A stretch of 64,000 bases of DNA from Asterella californica (Eukaryota > Streptophyta > Marchantiopsida > Marchantiales > Aytoniaceae): contig JAYKYS010000006.1 of NCBI GenBank assembly GCA_036924285.1, positions 20,248,001-20,312,000 on the forward strand. Reading direction: 5' to 3'. Both the position numbers and the translations under genes were made by a program. The notes beneath the pieces are model-generated. The model worked only from the letters and a program-made list of their open reading frames with translations, made no database searches and was not told the DNA's origin. Positions 1 to 10,648 of the stretch are shown here, in pieces; positions within the stretch are counted from its first letter, which is position 1, and each line of letters opens with the position of its first letter.

Positions 1-15
1 CTATACATCGTAACA

Positions 16-27
16 TGGTATCAGAGC
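16..27 (+). other. Primer-binding site of Copia-1
   Basis: TGGTATCAGAGC lies immediately after the LTR terminal CA and matches the 3' end of plant initiator methionine tRNA. It is the same motif found beside the left LTR of Copia-3. Confidence 0.85.
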
Positions 28-485
28 TTGAGTGAAGGAATTCGAGATTGGAGGCATACAGAGGACTAAGATTGCAAGTGGAAGTGCTACAATTTTTGCA
101 TATGGAGATTTCTCTGAAGACGAAAATCTTAATAGACGTCCTTGCTGTTTGGAGCTACTTTCGAAGATCTAAACATTATTTTTTCTGGTGCAGCAAGGAA
201 TGACAGCATTGGTGACAGGTTCAGAACTTTCGAATTGTCCCTCTGCTGCGTTTGTTGCGTCTTTTTGTGAGTGTTTTATAATTCGAGTCAGTCAACAAGC
301 TTTGACTGTGTTTTTGAGGGTCTTCCACTCATTTTTAGCCAAAACAGATGAAATCATCCCGATAACACATGGCTAAGTCATATGAAAGTATCGCATGTAC
401 GCCGTCTTGAAAAGCAAAAGCCTATTCGGCTTGGTCACGAGGACAAATGCAAAACTCGTTGGAGCTGATACACATCTTGATGTAA

Positions 486-3400
486 ATGCGTGGAACAAGC
501 GAGCTTGTCAGACTGTGCTTTATCTTTCTCTATGTGTCTCACCTTCCATGTTTGATTACATATAGTGCAGCTGACACTCCTAAGGAGGTTTGGGATGCAC
601 TAGCTAATGTTTTCCAGACATCTACCAAAGCTCGTAAGTTACAACTCAAGCAACAACTCTTGGATGTTAATTGAGCATTACAGACTATGTCTATCAAGTG
701 CGAGGTCTAGTCGAGGATGATGATCTCATCCTACACACCATAAATGATCTTGAGAAGGAGTACAAACCTTTCAAAACCTCCATTGCTATCAAGAATACTT
801 TTCTCAAGTTTGATGAGTTGATTCCTATGTTAGAAGAGGTTCGTCTTCAGGGCAATGGTGGTTTTGTCTCATCACAAGAGTAAGCTTTATTTGTTGGAGG
901 TAGATGTAGAGAAAGAGGAAAGAGCTTCGGTGGCAAAGATAAGAACCGATTTGGTTCTTTTGATCGAGGTCTGTTCTCTCAACAACAATAGAACTTTCGA
1001 CTTGATCAGCAGCAACATCAAGCTAAAGACGGGGTGAGCAATGGTTCTGTGCATACTGCAAAGCCAAAGGTCATGTGATCAAGATCTGCTTCAAGAGGCA
1101 AGCAGACATCAGGTCTAGCAAGCTTCCACAACAAAACTATGTGTCCACAGAGGAATCTTTTTCTGATGGTAGTCTTTTAACGATGACACATGTCATGGTT
1201 CCATGAGCAAATCTGCTGATGAGTGGTTTGTCGATTCTGGAGCTTCGAACCACATGACAGCGCATGGTGAATGGTTCAGCCAGAAAGAGCCATTGAAGAC
1301 ACCAGCAATAGTTTATACTGGTGATGATACCCAGCACAACATTACACATATGAGTACAGTTCCTCTATCTGTTGCATCTTCAAACATTTCTGCTCTGGTA
1401 GATGTATTGTATGTGCTCACCATACTAAGAATCTAGTTTCAGTAGGTTAGATGGTGGAACAGGGTTATCAAGTTTGATTCAACAGCTAGGGATGTCTTGT
1501 TGAAACTAGTGGTAACAATGTAGTGGCCAGAGGGTCAAGAGTAGGAAGGCTGTTCAAATTGGATGTTGTTCAGCCTCAACTTCAAGCTACACTGTTTGTT
1601 CATACTTCTGGAGTCTCAGATTTGGAGATGTGACATAAGAGAGTAGGTCATATGAACTATCAGCGGTGAAGACCTTACCTACGTCAGATTTAGTTACAAG
1701 TCTTCTCAATCTCACCCTTCCTATCTCATCTCGGATTTGTGAAGCTTGTCAGTTTGGCAAGCAAGCAAGCTAGGCAACCATTTTGCCATCAGGGTACTAG
1801 AGCCTTCATGATGTTGGAGTTGGTACATTCTGATGTATGAACTGCATCTCAAGCAAGCTTGAATGATTCTCAGTACTTCGTCTCGTTCATAGATGACTTC
1901 TTGCGATTTACTTGGGTCTACTTCCTCAAGGTCAAGTCAGACGTCTTTGCTGTGTTCTAATCATTCAAGATCCTAGTTGAAAAGCAGTATAACAACGATT
2001 GCATCCTATGACTCCGTTCGGATGGAAGAGGTGAGTTCATCTCTCGCCACTTTGATATCTTTTTGCAAGCATGAGATCAAGAGAGAGGTCACGTGCAACT
2101 ACAACCCACAACAAAATGGTGTAGCAGAGAAGAAGAACATACACATTATAGAGTCAGCACGTGCGATGCTGGATGAGAAGTCTATGTGTAAGTGTTACTG
2201 GATGGAAGCTATTGTCTGTGTTGTCTATCTCATGAACCGTGCACCAACTGCAGCGGTACATAAGAAGACCCCCTAGGAGGTATTGTGTACACAAGAAACA
2301 AGACCTCCCAAGTCTAAAAGTGTTTGGTTCTATATGTTTTGTACATGTATCAGATGAAAGACGCAGCAAGCTAGACCTGAAAGCTAAGAAGTGTATCTTC
2401 TTAGGCTATGCTTCTGATACGAAGAGATATAGGTGTTATATCTCAACTTCGAGGAGACTGCTCATCAATAGAGACGTTAATTTTGATGAGTTGTTATCTT
2501 GATATCAGGCTACGTCAGGTTCTATTGTTGTTTCATATGTTCTATCCTCTGTCCAACTTGTTCAGGTTGGTTCTACAACAACTCAAGCCACTAGTACATG
2601 TAGTGGTAGTGTTGTATTTCATCCAATGCGTATGAGAGCTCCTTGGTCTAGCCAAGGTCCCCGAAGTTGCTATACCTATGGTTCATGTCCCTCCACCTGT
2701 TGTTCAACCTCCACATTGTTGCACATTCCAATAGCTCTCCAGTGTTGCAGCAGATGATCAATGAGCATCGCACTGTAGATACTATGCATGTTTTTACGAC
2801 CACGTCAGCAGCTCTCACCAAAGCAGGGATATGAAGCTGGACCATCAAGTCAATCTGATATGCAGAGGTCCACCAGAGTGAAACATCCTGTCCAACGTTT
2901 TCAATGTGAAGGTTTTTTGGCTGAACACCATGCCTACATGATGAATGTCGTACATGAGTAGGAACCTAATTCTCTTGAGGATGCAATGCATCAGGCAGAA
3001 TGGGTGCAAGCCATGCAAGTTGAGCTTTCATCTTTGCAACATCAGCAAACTTGGGAGTTGGTTGATTTACCTTGAAGGTAAGAAAGTCTTTGGTTGTAGA
3101 TAGGTTACAAGGTCAAGAGAAATTTGGATGGTTCAGTCCACAAGCACAAGGCGAGACTTGTGACTAGAAGATATGCGCAACAATATGACCTTGACTTTGA
3201 GAAAATCTTCATTCTGGTAGCCAACATGGCTTCCATATGCACCTTTGTGGCATTGGCTACAAGTAAAGGGTGGCAACTACATCAAATAGACTTCAATAAT
3301 GCTTTCCTGAACAAGATTTGCAGGAGGAGGTCTACATGGTGCAACCCCCTGGATACGAAGACTAGAGGTATCCAAATAAAGTTTGTAGACTCCAGAAGTC

Positions 3401-4430
3401 CTTGTATGGACTTAAGCAAGCTTCAAGAGCTTGGAATGCCAAGATTAACTCGTTTTTACTATTGCTTGGCTTTCGTCTGTGTAGTTCAGACTCCTCATTG
3501 TACTCTCTACAGGTCGATGATAACACAATATTGATCATCATCAATGTAGATGATCTTGTTATCACTGGTATCTCTAAGAGTCTAATCAAGCAGTTGAAGG
3601 ATCAGCTGAAAGGAGAGTTTGATATAAAAGATCTAGATGAACTGAAGTACTTTCTAGCTATTGAGTTCATCAAGGATGGAGATGATACATGGTTGTAATA
3701 GAGACAGTATACTCTGAATAAACTAGAACAGTTTGGGATGACAGCTTGTAAGTCTATCTCTATCCCTCTTGCGTCTTCTCTGAAGTTGAATGCTGAGGAT
3801 GGTGAGCTATTAGCAGATCCTAATTTCTATAGACAGATTATAGACAGCCTTATCTGCTTGATCGTTACTAAACCTGATCTAAGTTATGATGTACGCCTAG
3901 TTAGTCAGTTCATGCAGGCACTTAAGAAATCTCATCTTGATGCAATTCGATGTATTCTACGATACGTGAAGTTCACAATCTAGTATGGACTTTGTTATGC
4001 AGCGGGTGGTCCTCTCTTGTTACATTGGTTTACTGATGCAGACTGGGCAAGAATTGCTCAAGATAGAAGATCTACGTCAGATTTATCTTCAGTCTTGGAG
4101 AAGCTGGCAATCGAAGAAGCAACCTACAATTGTTCTGTCATCGACTGAAGCAGAACACAGAAGTGTCACTAATGCCACTTGCGAATCCGTTTGGCTTGAC
4201 ACCTTACTAGAAGATATAGGTGTGAAATTTTTTGATCCTGTTGTTTTACACACATACAATATTAGCAGTATTAAACTTACTACTAATCCTGTTTTCCATG
4301 CTAGGACTAAGCATACAGAGGTCCATACCACTTTATTCGTGAGAAAGTATTGACTGGAGAGGTAGATCTGAAATATGTACCTACAGGTGAACAAGTTGTT
4401 GATATATTCACCAAAGCTTTACCTAGAGAT
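486..4430 (+). pseudogene. Copia-1 gag-pol pseudogene
   Basis: Broken reading frames carry the Copia domains in order. A UBN2-like gag lies at about 560-880 and a CCHC zinc knuckle (CAYC, then GH, then C) at about 1050-1100. The aspartic protease motif WFVDSGAS is at about 1225. Gag-pre-integrase and integrase remains run from about 1620 to 2300 and keep a QNGVAEKKN-type glutamate region near 2110. Reverse transcriptase spans about 3060-3700 with a VDDLVITG active-site box near 3545. RNase H follows at about 3985-4420, with DADWAR and TEAEH motifs. Frame changes and stops occur about every few hundred bases, so no complete polyprotein is made. Order and motifs exclude Gypsy. Confidence 0.9.
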
Positions 4431-4493
4431 AAATTTTGATATTTTCAGATTATGTCTAGGTGTTAAAGATATTGATATGAGCTTGAGGGGGAC

Positions 4494-4772
4494 TGTTGAT
4501 ATACGTAGTACAAGCTCCTGAAGTTACTATGTAACATACACTGTTAGTATACTTAGGGCACAACTAAGTACGGGACCCAACCCCTAATGTGTTTTACTCT
4601 CCCTATAGATTGAGAAGGGACTCTGTCCCCAGGTTAGTCCCTTTGGTGATATTCTCTCTTTTTTTTTTCCTCTTGTGAAGGCTGCGAAGAGCCTCCTTCC
4701 TTGTGCAAGGTTTTCTTCCTTGGTTGGAGTGGTGTTATGAGTGTTGAGTTCTTGTTTCCATACATCGTAACA
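4494..4772 (+). repeat. Right LTR of Copia-1 (279 bp)
   Basis: It starts TGTTGATATACG after the purine tract GAGGGGGAC and ends with CATCGTAACA, which matches the 15 bases of left LTR at the window start. TG...CA termini are present. Confidence 0.85.
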
Positions 4773-5317
4773 CAATTATACCCAAAGCGTAAGACGTGTT
4801 TGTACCTGTCACATCCACTAGTCACATTGTTGATTACACATATGATAAGATTGATTTTACCAACTTGCAATCTGCAGGTACGTGCTTCATCAGAGTGACA
4901 ATGGCTTCTAAAAGCACGCAGATCGCATTGTGAGATGTAAAATAACAAGGCCACATCCTTGAGACGAGTAGGATGACAACTGGTTACAGTACTTGAGGTT
5001 CCAACCGTCCTTGATCCAGCTCGCTGGATCCCAGACTGTGCAGCTTGATCGATATTGTACACCGCAAATGCACATTTTCTGAATGCTGCATGAAGGCCAT
5101 TCCGATCTCTATGATAGTAGTTCGTATCCGTACATTCCCTATCACATATTATGGGCAGCATCATCGTATGCTGTAGCTTCTTCCTCTTCCCGACAATTGC
5201 ATCAATTCTTCGGGTATGGATGACCCAACAGTGATATTTGTACATCAAGCACGTAGATATCAACAGAACTCCTGTCCAGATAGTCCTCATAGAATCATAG
5301 GATGGGATCCATTTCAA
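4634..5317 (-). other. Unrecognised open frame running into the Copia-1 LTR
   Basis: A 227-codon frame starts at 5317 on the minus strand and reads through the Copia-1 right LTR boundary at 4772, so its last 46 or so codons are LTR sequence. The first 181 codons contain a possible hydrophobic segment near residues 12-26 and several Cys and His residues, with no motif I recognise. It could be a host gene fragment cut by Copia-1 or a chance open frame. No neighbour supports a function. Confidence 0.2.
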
Positions 5318-5763
5318 GACCTAACTCGAGTCAAATCATTCTACGTGCAGTACAAACAAGGGCTGGTGTTGAGGTTCATTCTGAGATACAGTACTCCTCC
5401 TCTGGGCAATCCTTCACTCAATCGGAGGTTTGGTTTGTAATAGAGTGGATTTCAGTGCAGCCCATCGATCGTCGGCGCCGAGCGACGTTGGTGGTGTTAT
5501 GGAGATCTGAATTCCAACTGGATGCCCGTATTCCTCCGGATCCAAAGGGAAAGAAACATTTCCTTGGGAAGGAGAAGCTACTTATTTGCTTGGAGTGTCG
5601 GTGGCAGACGACTCCGAGTTGGACTTGACCAAGTCTTCACAGGCCCACGTGTCGACACTGAGTTTCAATCGTGTCTGATCTGGAGAGCCAAAACAGATTT
5701 TCTTGCCCGAGTAGCAGCGCGCTGTCAGGCAGTCGTCAGTTGTTGGCATGGTTGATACGTTGA

Positions 5764-6258
5764 GTGCTATGGATGGTGACTGGTTCTGTTGCGATTAATG
5801 CCCCTACTACTCGAGGTGAGTTCGAACTTATCTCAGAGCTTGCGTATAAAATACTGATCACAACTGACCGTGGGACCGCGCCGGTCGAGCAGCAGAAATC
5901 CGCGTGGGTACTGGTGGATGGGTTGAGAAGAAGCAAGGATGGAGTTGAGTTCCAAGTTTCAGCCTGGAAGGACCGACTTCTAAGCGAACATCAAGGCAGC
6001 TGCTTTTTGTTTCGACTGCAGGCGACTGAATCTTGTAACAGCTCCGATGTTATTCGCCTTCTTATGTCGATGATTAGGGTTTGCTTTGATAGTCCTATGT
6101 TTTACAGATTCCAGCAGATAATGCAGAGTATCATCGTCCCTTTCTTCACGGAGTGTGCAGACTTTAGGATGCTGGGTCAAGTTTTCTTCTGGTGTTCATG
6201 CGCTGATGTGTTCACATTGTATTGCACAAGTTTTAGTATTCACGTTACTCTAGTTTAG
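5764..6258 (+). other. Unrecognised 164-codon open frame
   Basis: The frame opens with ATG and ends TAG. Its second half is hydrophobic and Cys/Phe rich, around residues 115-160. No domain is recognised and no splice partner or neighbouring gene is evident. It may be unidentified repeat sequence. Confidence 0.15.
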
Positions 6259-6259
6259 T

Positions 6260-7216
6260 TGGGACATCTTGCGAAGCGGGTAAGTGTGCATATGGTAAGG
6301 CCGCGGAAATCTGGTTCGAGAATCTGAGTAGATACGATCAGGTTCTTTTACGTGTGAGTAGGATTCTTGTTGATAAGTTTTTAGTCTACTTCTCGATCGG
6401 CTTCGTGTCTTCTTTCGCATGTTTATGGAGTGAACAGAGATTGTTTTCTTTCAATATATCATTCTGCGGACATCATATCATAGCAAGTCTTCAAGAGCAC
6501 TTCAAGTCTTTATAAACAGAGAGTGAATATGACGACTGCATAGGGGGTGATGCCTTCAGACATTTGATGATAAGAATTTTCTTGTTTGGAACTTACAATC
6601 ATATGCTTTTCTGCTTGAGAGAGAGCTCTGGAAAGTCTCTTCACGTACATTACTGAAGTTCAGCAGTGAAGAGACGAAAGAGTTAGAGAAATGGGATATA
6701 GATTAGACGGAAAATATATGACAGTGAGCTGTTTCAACCTCAAGGATTTTCGGTTTCTACGGTTTCAACTTCAAGGGATTCTCAATTTTTACACGTTAGT
6801 AGTGGTATTACAACAATGGACATCTAGATGACTTTGGAGAGATTATATTTATATTTTTTATATAGTAAATAAAAAGTATAATATAAAATCCATTTCTTTT
6901 AATTACCTTAAATAAGTACATGGATCATTGACACAATTCTCATGTAGTCTTAGATAGGAAGTCTTGAAATAACGTATAAATGTCTCATAATGAAACAAAT
7001 AAAAATTCTTCTGAAATCTCTAAAAAAGTACATCCAAAACATTTAAGGTATGTTTTAAGCTTTGCTCTTAGTGATCAGTTTTTGAGTCAAATATATCATT
7101 TAAAACTCTCAGTTTTTTTTCAGAAAATTTGAAGACTTTTGGGACTTTTTGGCTATTAGTAGGAATATCTCTTTGTTATATTTGTCCTCAAATGATTTAA
7201 ACGTAACTATATCTTA
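6260..7216. other. Stretch with no recognised gene
   Basis: I see no coding motif here. From about 6830 the sequence becomes AT-rich up to the first foldback element. Confidence 0.4.
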
Positions 7217-7330
7217 GAGAATGCTAGTTTTGGCTTTGGCCAACGATAGCATGTCCTTCTCGAGCGCTTGTTTACGGTAATGCTCGAGAAAGACATGCTA
7301 TCGTTGGCCAAAGCCAAAACTAGCGTTCTC
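7217..7330. repeat. Foldback element 1: near-perfect 49-bp hairpin (MITE or miRNA-like)
   Basis: Arms 7217-7265 and 7282-7330 are complementary at 47 of 49 positions around a 16-base loop. The outer arm reads GAGAATGCTAGTTTTGGC. A second, related foldback lies about 370 bp downstream. Both are followed by the same short gene-derived sequence (about 7338-7360 and 7797-7825). This is either a palindromic MITE-like element or a long inverted repeat able to form a small-RNA precursor. Confidence 0.85.
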
Positions 7331-7455
7331 CAACTTTCAGCTTCAACATGCGGAATTTGTCTACTACCCCCACCTTTCTACTTTTTGACTTTTTCTTTCG
7401 AGACATCAATTTAAAAACAAGATTTCACGATGATATCATACTTTGTTCTAAATTG

Positions 7456-7659
7456 TTACAAACTCCCCCGTTGTATTACAATTAATTGAACTTCACACAA
7501 AAGTTCTTGAGTAATCAATTTGACGAAGGGCATGTCAAGGTCATACTTTATCTCGGAGTCCCACTCTTCGAAAGACATGTCAACGGCATAAAATCGTATC
7601 TTTTCTTTATCAAGTTTTCTCATCTTATCTTGGAAAACGCTAGTTTTGGCTTTGGTCAA
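7456..7659 (-). pseudogene. Unrecognised protein fragment abutting foldback 2
   Basis: A 67-codon minus-strand frame encodes a charged segment (QDKMRKLDKEK, then FEEWDSEIKYDLD). Its N-terminal part lies in the left arm of foldback 2. The same QDKMRKLDKEK coding sequence recurs on the opposite strand in the right arm at about 7746-7788. The foldback therefore duplicated coding sequence in inverted orientation. Family unknown. Confidence 0.3.
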
Positions 7660-7788
7660 CTATAACATGTCCTTCTCGAGCACTCGTTTACGGTAATGCT
7701 CGAGAAAGACATGCTATCGTTGATCAAAACCAAAACTAATGTTCTCCAAGATAAGATGAGAAAACTTGATAAAGAGAAAACACGATTT
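7591..7788. repeat. Foldback element 2: 92-bp-arm inverted repeat
   Basis: The inner arm matches foldback 1 with some mismatches. The outer roughly 40 bp of each arm is coding-like sequence, extending the palindrome to 7591-7682 and 7697-7788 around a 14-base loop. The loop core (GTTTACGGTAA) is shared with foldback 1. Confidence 0.85.
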
Positions 7789-9240
7789 GAGAGAGTTGGA
7801 GCTTCAACATGCGGAATTTGTCAACTAAGAGTGCAGAGATGAGAAGAAGGAATGATGTGAGGGCCAACCATTGCCGAATGTTTCTGACCGTGTTGCTTAT
7901 ATAGACGTCGGACATGGGCAGAACCGTTCTCGCTTCGGCCAAGACTGTGGCCAGAGAGCAGAAGAAGGAGAGATTGTTGAAAGCCCTGAAGATTTGTAGG
8001 TCCAAATTAGAGCCTTTGGGAGGCTACAGCCATCCTCCGAATGTCACACTGACGATCAATGCTACACCGACGAGGATTGCGTTTGCGGCGTCGACGAACA
8101 CTTGTCTGTCTCGATACAATCCCTCCACCTCGTTCTTCACTTTGGGAACTGTTAGCAGAAGCTTCTGTATATCCTTGCCCACTTTGTGATTGATCCCTTG
8201 GTACTCTATTGCAATTTGCAGAACCGGCCGACCTTGACTGTCTTCTTCAGTCATTCTAATCGTTCTCTCTGTCGCCTTGGTGGCGAATGATCTCACAACT
8301 TCAGCTGCGCTTACATACACGGTCCAATGCAGAAGAGTGTAACCACAGCAATCGACCTAATTCGGATCGATGACTGGTTTAGCCAGCAGCTCCTGCTGAC
8401 CCAATGCAGAGGAGTGTAACCGCAGCAATCGACCGAATTCGGGTCGACGACTGGTTTAGCCAGCAGTTCCTGCACCAGCACAGAGTCTCCACGGCCGCAA
8501 GCCATGTGCGTGGCCGACCGTATGAAGTAGTCTACAGAATTGACATGGTGTCCGAAAGCTTTTGAATCCAGTAGCCTGCCGATGACCTTGCTGAAGCCTC
8601 CCAACACTCCATACTGCAGCGGAGTCATCCACATGTCGTCGTGAAATCCCAATCACGAGGTGGGGAGCTGGCCATGAACTCTAATATGAGGTCCGCGAGC
8701 CCTAATGCGAACAACCACAAGAACGCTTTCTACATCCATAGCTGCGCAGGCACAAGTTCACCCCCCTGATTAATGAACTCCGGCAACTACGGTCCACTCA
8801 ACGAGGCACGAAATTTACTAATAAGCACATTGTGCTTATGGGGCTACTGCTGCTGCTGGCGGGGTTAGCATCCGCGTTCGCTGCAGTCATATTTTGTGCC
8901 ATGCTTAGACACATGCCCTGCTCTCAGATGTCGTCCTCCAGTCTGAACAGTTTGTTCGGGGCTGCTTCTTGTTGCAAGTCATCGAGCGAATACATAAGCA
9001 AACTATGTGGGCTGGCTGGCCTGATTGAGAGCTGAAACCAGCGAGTAGAAGACCCCAGTGGACGACAGTAGAAGCTTGAAGCTTGTAGTATGATCCTCCT
9101 CACTCAAGAATTTCATCCCGGCAACACAATATGATGCCGCTTCTGCTGTACACTTAATGAAAGTCTGTCCGAAAGGATCATGTCACCGTGCGCGCCGTTC
9201 AGCTGGACGTTGAGCAGAGCAGCCATCTCCCCGACCTAAG
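7736..9240 (-). pseudogene. Ankyrin-repeat / PGG-domain membrane protein pseudogene
   Basis: Read on the minus strand, an N-terminal piece begins near 9227 (MAALLNVQL). Ankyrin-like units follow at 8652-8334 (TPLQYGVLGG, SATHMACGRGD, GYTPLHW). A PGG-type region then spans 8320-7800 with VDAANAILVGVALI, TFGGWL, PP and two further hydrophobic segments. Plant proteins of this design are membrane-anchored ankyrin proteins, some of them defence-related (ACD6-like). Breaks are clear. A 67-bp tandem duplication (8334-8400 / 8401-8467) shifts the frame, one duplicate carries TAG, and TAG replaces the expected Gln codon just before PP near 8022. Foldback 2 overlaps the 3' end. Confidence 0.75.
8334..8467 (-). 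repeat. 67-bp tandem duplication inside the ankyrin pseudogene
   Basis: The unit beginning CCAATGCAGA occurs at 8334 and again at 8401. It encodes an ankyrin unit ending in TPLHW (or TLLHW). The period is not a multiple of three, so the copy breaks the frame. Confidence 0.85.
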
Positions 9241-9242
9241 CT

Positions 9243-9455
9243 GAAGCTAGTCTATGAATGGCCTTTTCAAAGGACATTCTAATTAGCAGCAGCTGCAGCA
9301 GTTTACTTCCGTTGAAGCTAGTCTATGAATCGTCTTTTTAAAGGATATTCTAATTAGCAGCAGCTGCAGCAGTTTACTTCCGTTGAAGCTAGTCTATGAA
9401 TCGTCTTTTCAAAGGACATTCTAATTAGCAGCAGCTGCAGCAGTTTACTTCCGTT
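9243..9455. repeat. Three 71-bp tandem repeats
   Basis: Units start GAAGCTAGTCTATGAAT at 9243, 9314 and 9385, and each ends in TTTACTTCCGTT. Confidence 0.9.
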
Positions 9456-9780
9456 GACGACGATGCCCAGGGAGATTGATCAGTACAGTTTGTTCAGGGC
9501 TGCTTCTTGCTGCAAGTCATCGAGCAGATACATAAGCAAACTATGTGGGCTGGCTGGCCTGATTGAGAGCTGAAACCACTGACTAGAAGACCCCAGTGGA
9601 CAACAGTAGAAGCTTGAAGCTTGTAGTGTGATCCTCCTCACTCAAGAATTTCATCCCGGCAGCACAATATGATGCCGCTTCTGCTGTACACTTAATGAAA
9701 GTCTGTTCGAAAGGATCATGTCGTCGTGCACGCCGTTCAGTATGACGTTGAGCAGAGCAGCCATTTTCTCGACCTAAGCT

Positions 9781-9922
9781 GAAGCTAGTCTATGAATGAC
9801 CTTTTCAAAGGACATTCTAATTAGCAGCTGCTCCAGCAGTTTACTTCCGTTGAAGCTAGTCTATGAATCGTCTTTTCAAAGGACATTCTATTTAGCAGCA
9901 GCTGCACCAATTTACTTCCGTT
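9781..9922. repeat. Two 71-bp tandem repeats, second array
   Basis: Units at 9781 and 9852 belong to the same repeat family as 9243-9455. They sit in the second copy of the 538-bp duplication, which has two units rather than three. Confidence 0.9.
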
Positions 9923-10187
9923 GACGACGATGCCCAGAGAGATTGATCAGTACAGTACAAAACTCGCACTGTAGTAAACACAACTCTGGATCTGCGAGCA
10001 TTCTTTCGCTGCGTTTTATAGATCATCCTGCCAGCCAATCACGTCCGGAACATCATCGGCCTTCAGTAGGAGCAAGCTTTTCCTTTTGATCCTCATGAGA
10101 TCTATCTGTCTGTATCCCCTAAGCTTGGAGGTTCAAGCTTCAGGTTCACGTCACAATGTGTGACGTGAGAATGAATCAAACAGAATT

Positions 10188-10438
10188 TGTTAGAATACGT
10201 ATAGTATGAATTCAACTTTAGAGTAACAAGCTGAGGTTATTAGGTGGCGACCTTGTAAGGTCAAGACCCCAAGACTATATTATCCAGACCGAAGGTCATT
10301 GTACATTAAGTAATTTATTTGTTTGGTTCTGTCTACACACTCTCTGGGAGCTCTTTCTCTCTCTCACATTTACACTGTCTTTATATCGTGACATAGAGTT
10401 TTATCTTAGCCTATTCTACCAGTAGTCCATTTCCAACA
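10188..10438 (+). repeat. Left LTR of Copia-2 (251 bp)
   Basis: It begins TGTTAGAATACG and ends TTCCAACA directly before the primer-binding site. No matching right LTR was seen in the window. Confidence 0.75.
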
Positions 10439-10648
10439 TGGTATCAAAACTTTGCTTTGTTGATGCACTAGCGCAATAGCATAAACACTAGGTAGGTCTT
10501 CGGCCCTTAGGTGAGAGCAGTTGGAGGACGCTTCAACTGTTGCGAGGAAGATGCTTCACGCACCAGGGTTCTGTACCTTTGCTATCAAAATTTTACAGTT
10601 CCAACGATCAATCTAGTATAGAATGTCTCCTCTCTTTGACACCAAAGA

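Larger units (their letters stand above)
1..4772 (+). mobile_element. Copia-1: degenerate Ty1/Copia LTR retrotransposon, 5' LTR cut by window edge
   Basis: The last 15 bases of the left LTR (1-15) are followed at once by TGGTATCAGAGC (16-27), the classic plant Copia primer-binding site matching initiator-Met tRNA. Gag, zinc knuckle, protease, integrase, reverse transcriptase and RNase H remains follow in Copia order on the plus strand. They end at a purine-rich tract (about 4480-4492) and a right LTR (4494-4772) whose end matches bases 1-15. The bases after the right LTR are CAATT, the presumed target duplication; its partner lies outside the window. Many stops and frameshifts show the element is dead. 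Confidence 0.93.
8948..9955. repeat. 538-bp segmental tandem duplication of the pseudogene 5' part
   Basis: Sequence from 8948 (CAGTTTGTTCGGGGC) recurs from 9486 (CAGTTTGTTCAGGGC) with high similarity. It carries the N-terminal coding piece and the 71-bp repeats with it. Confidence 0.85.
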
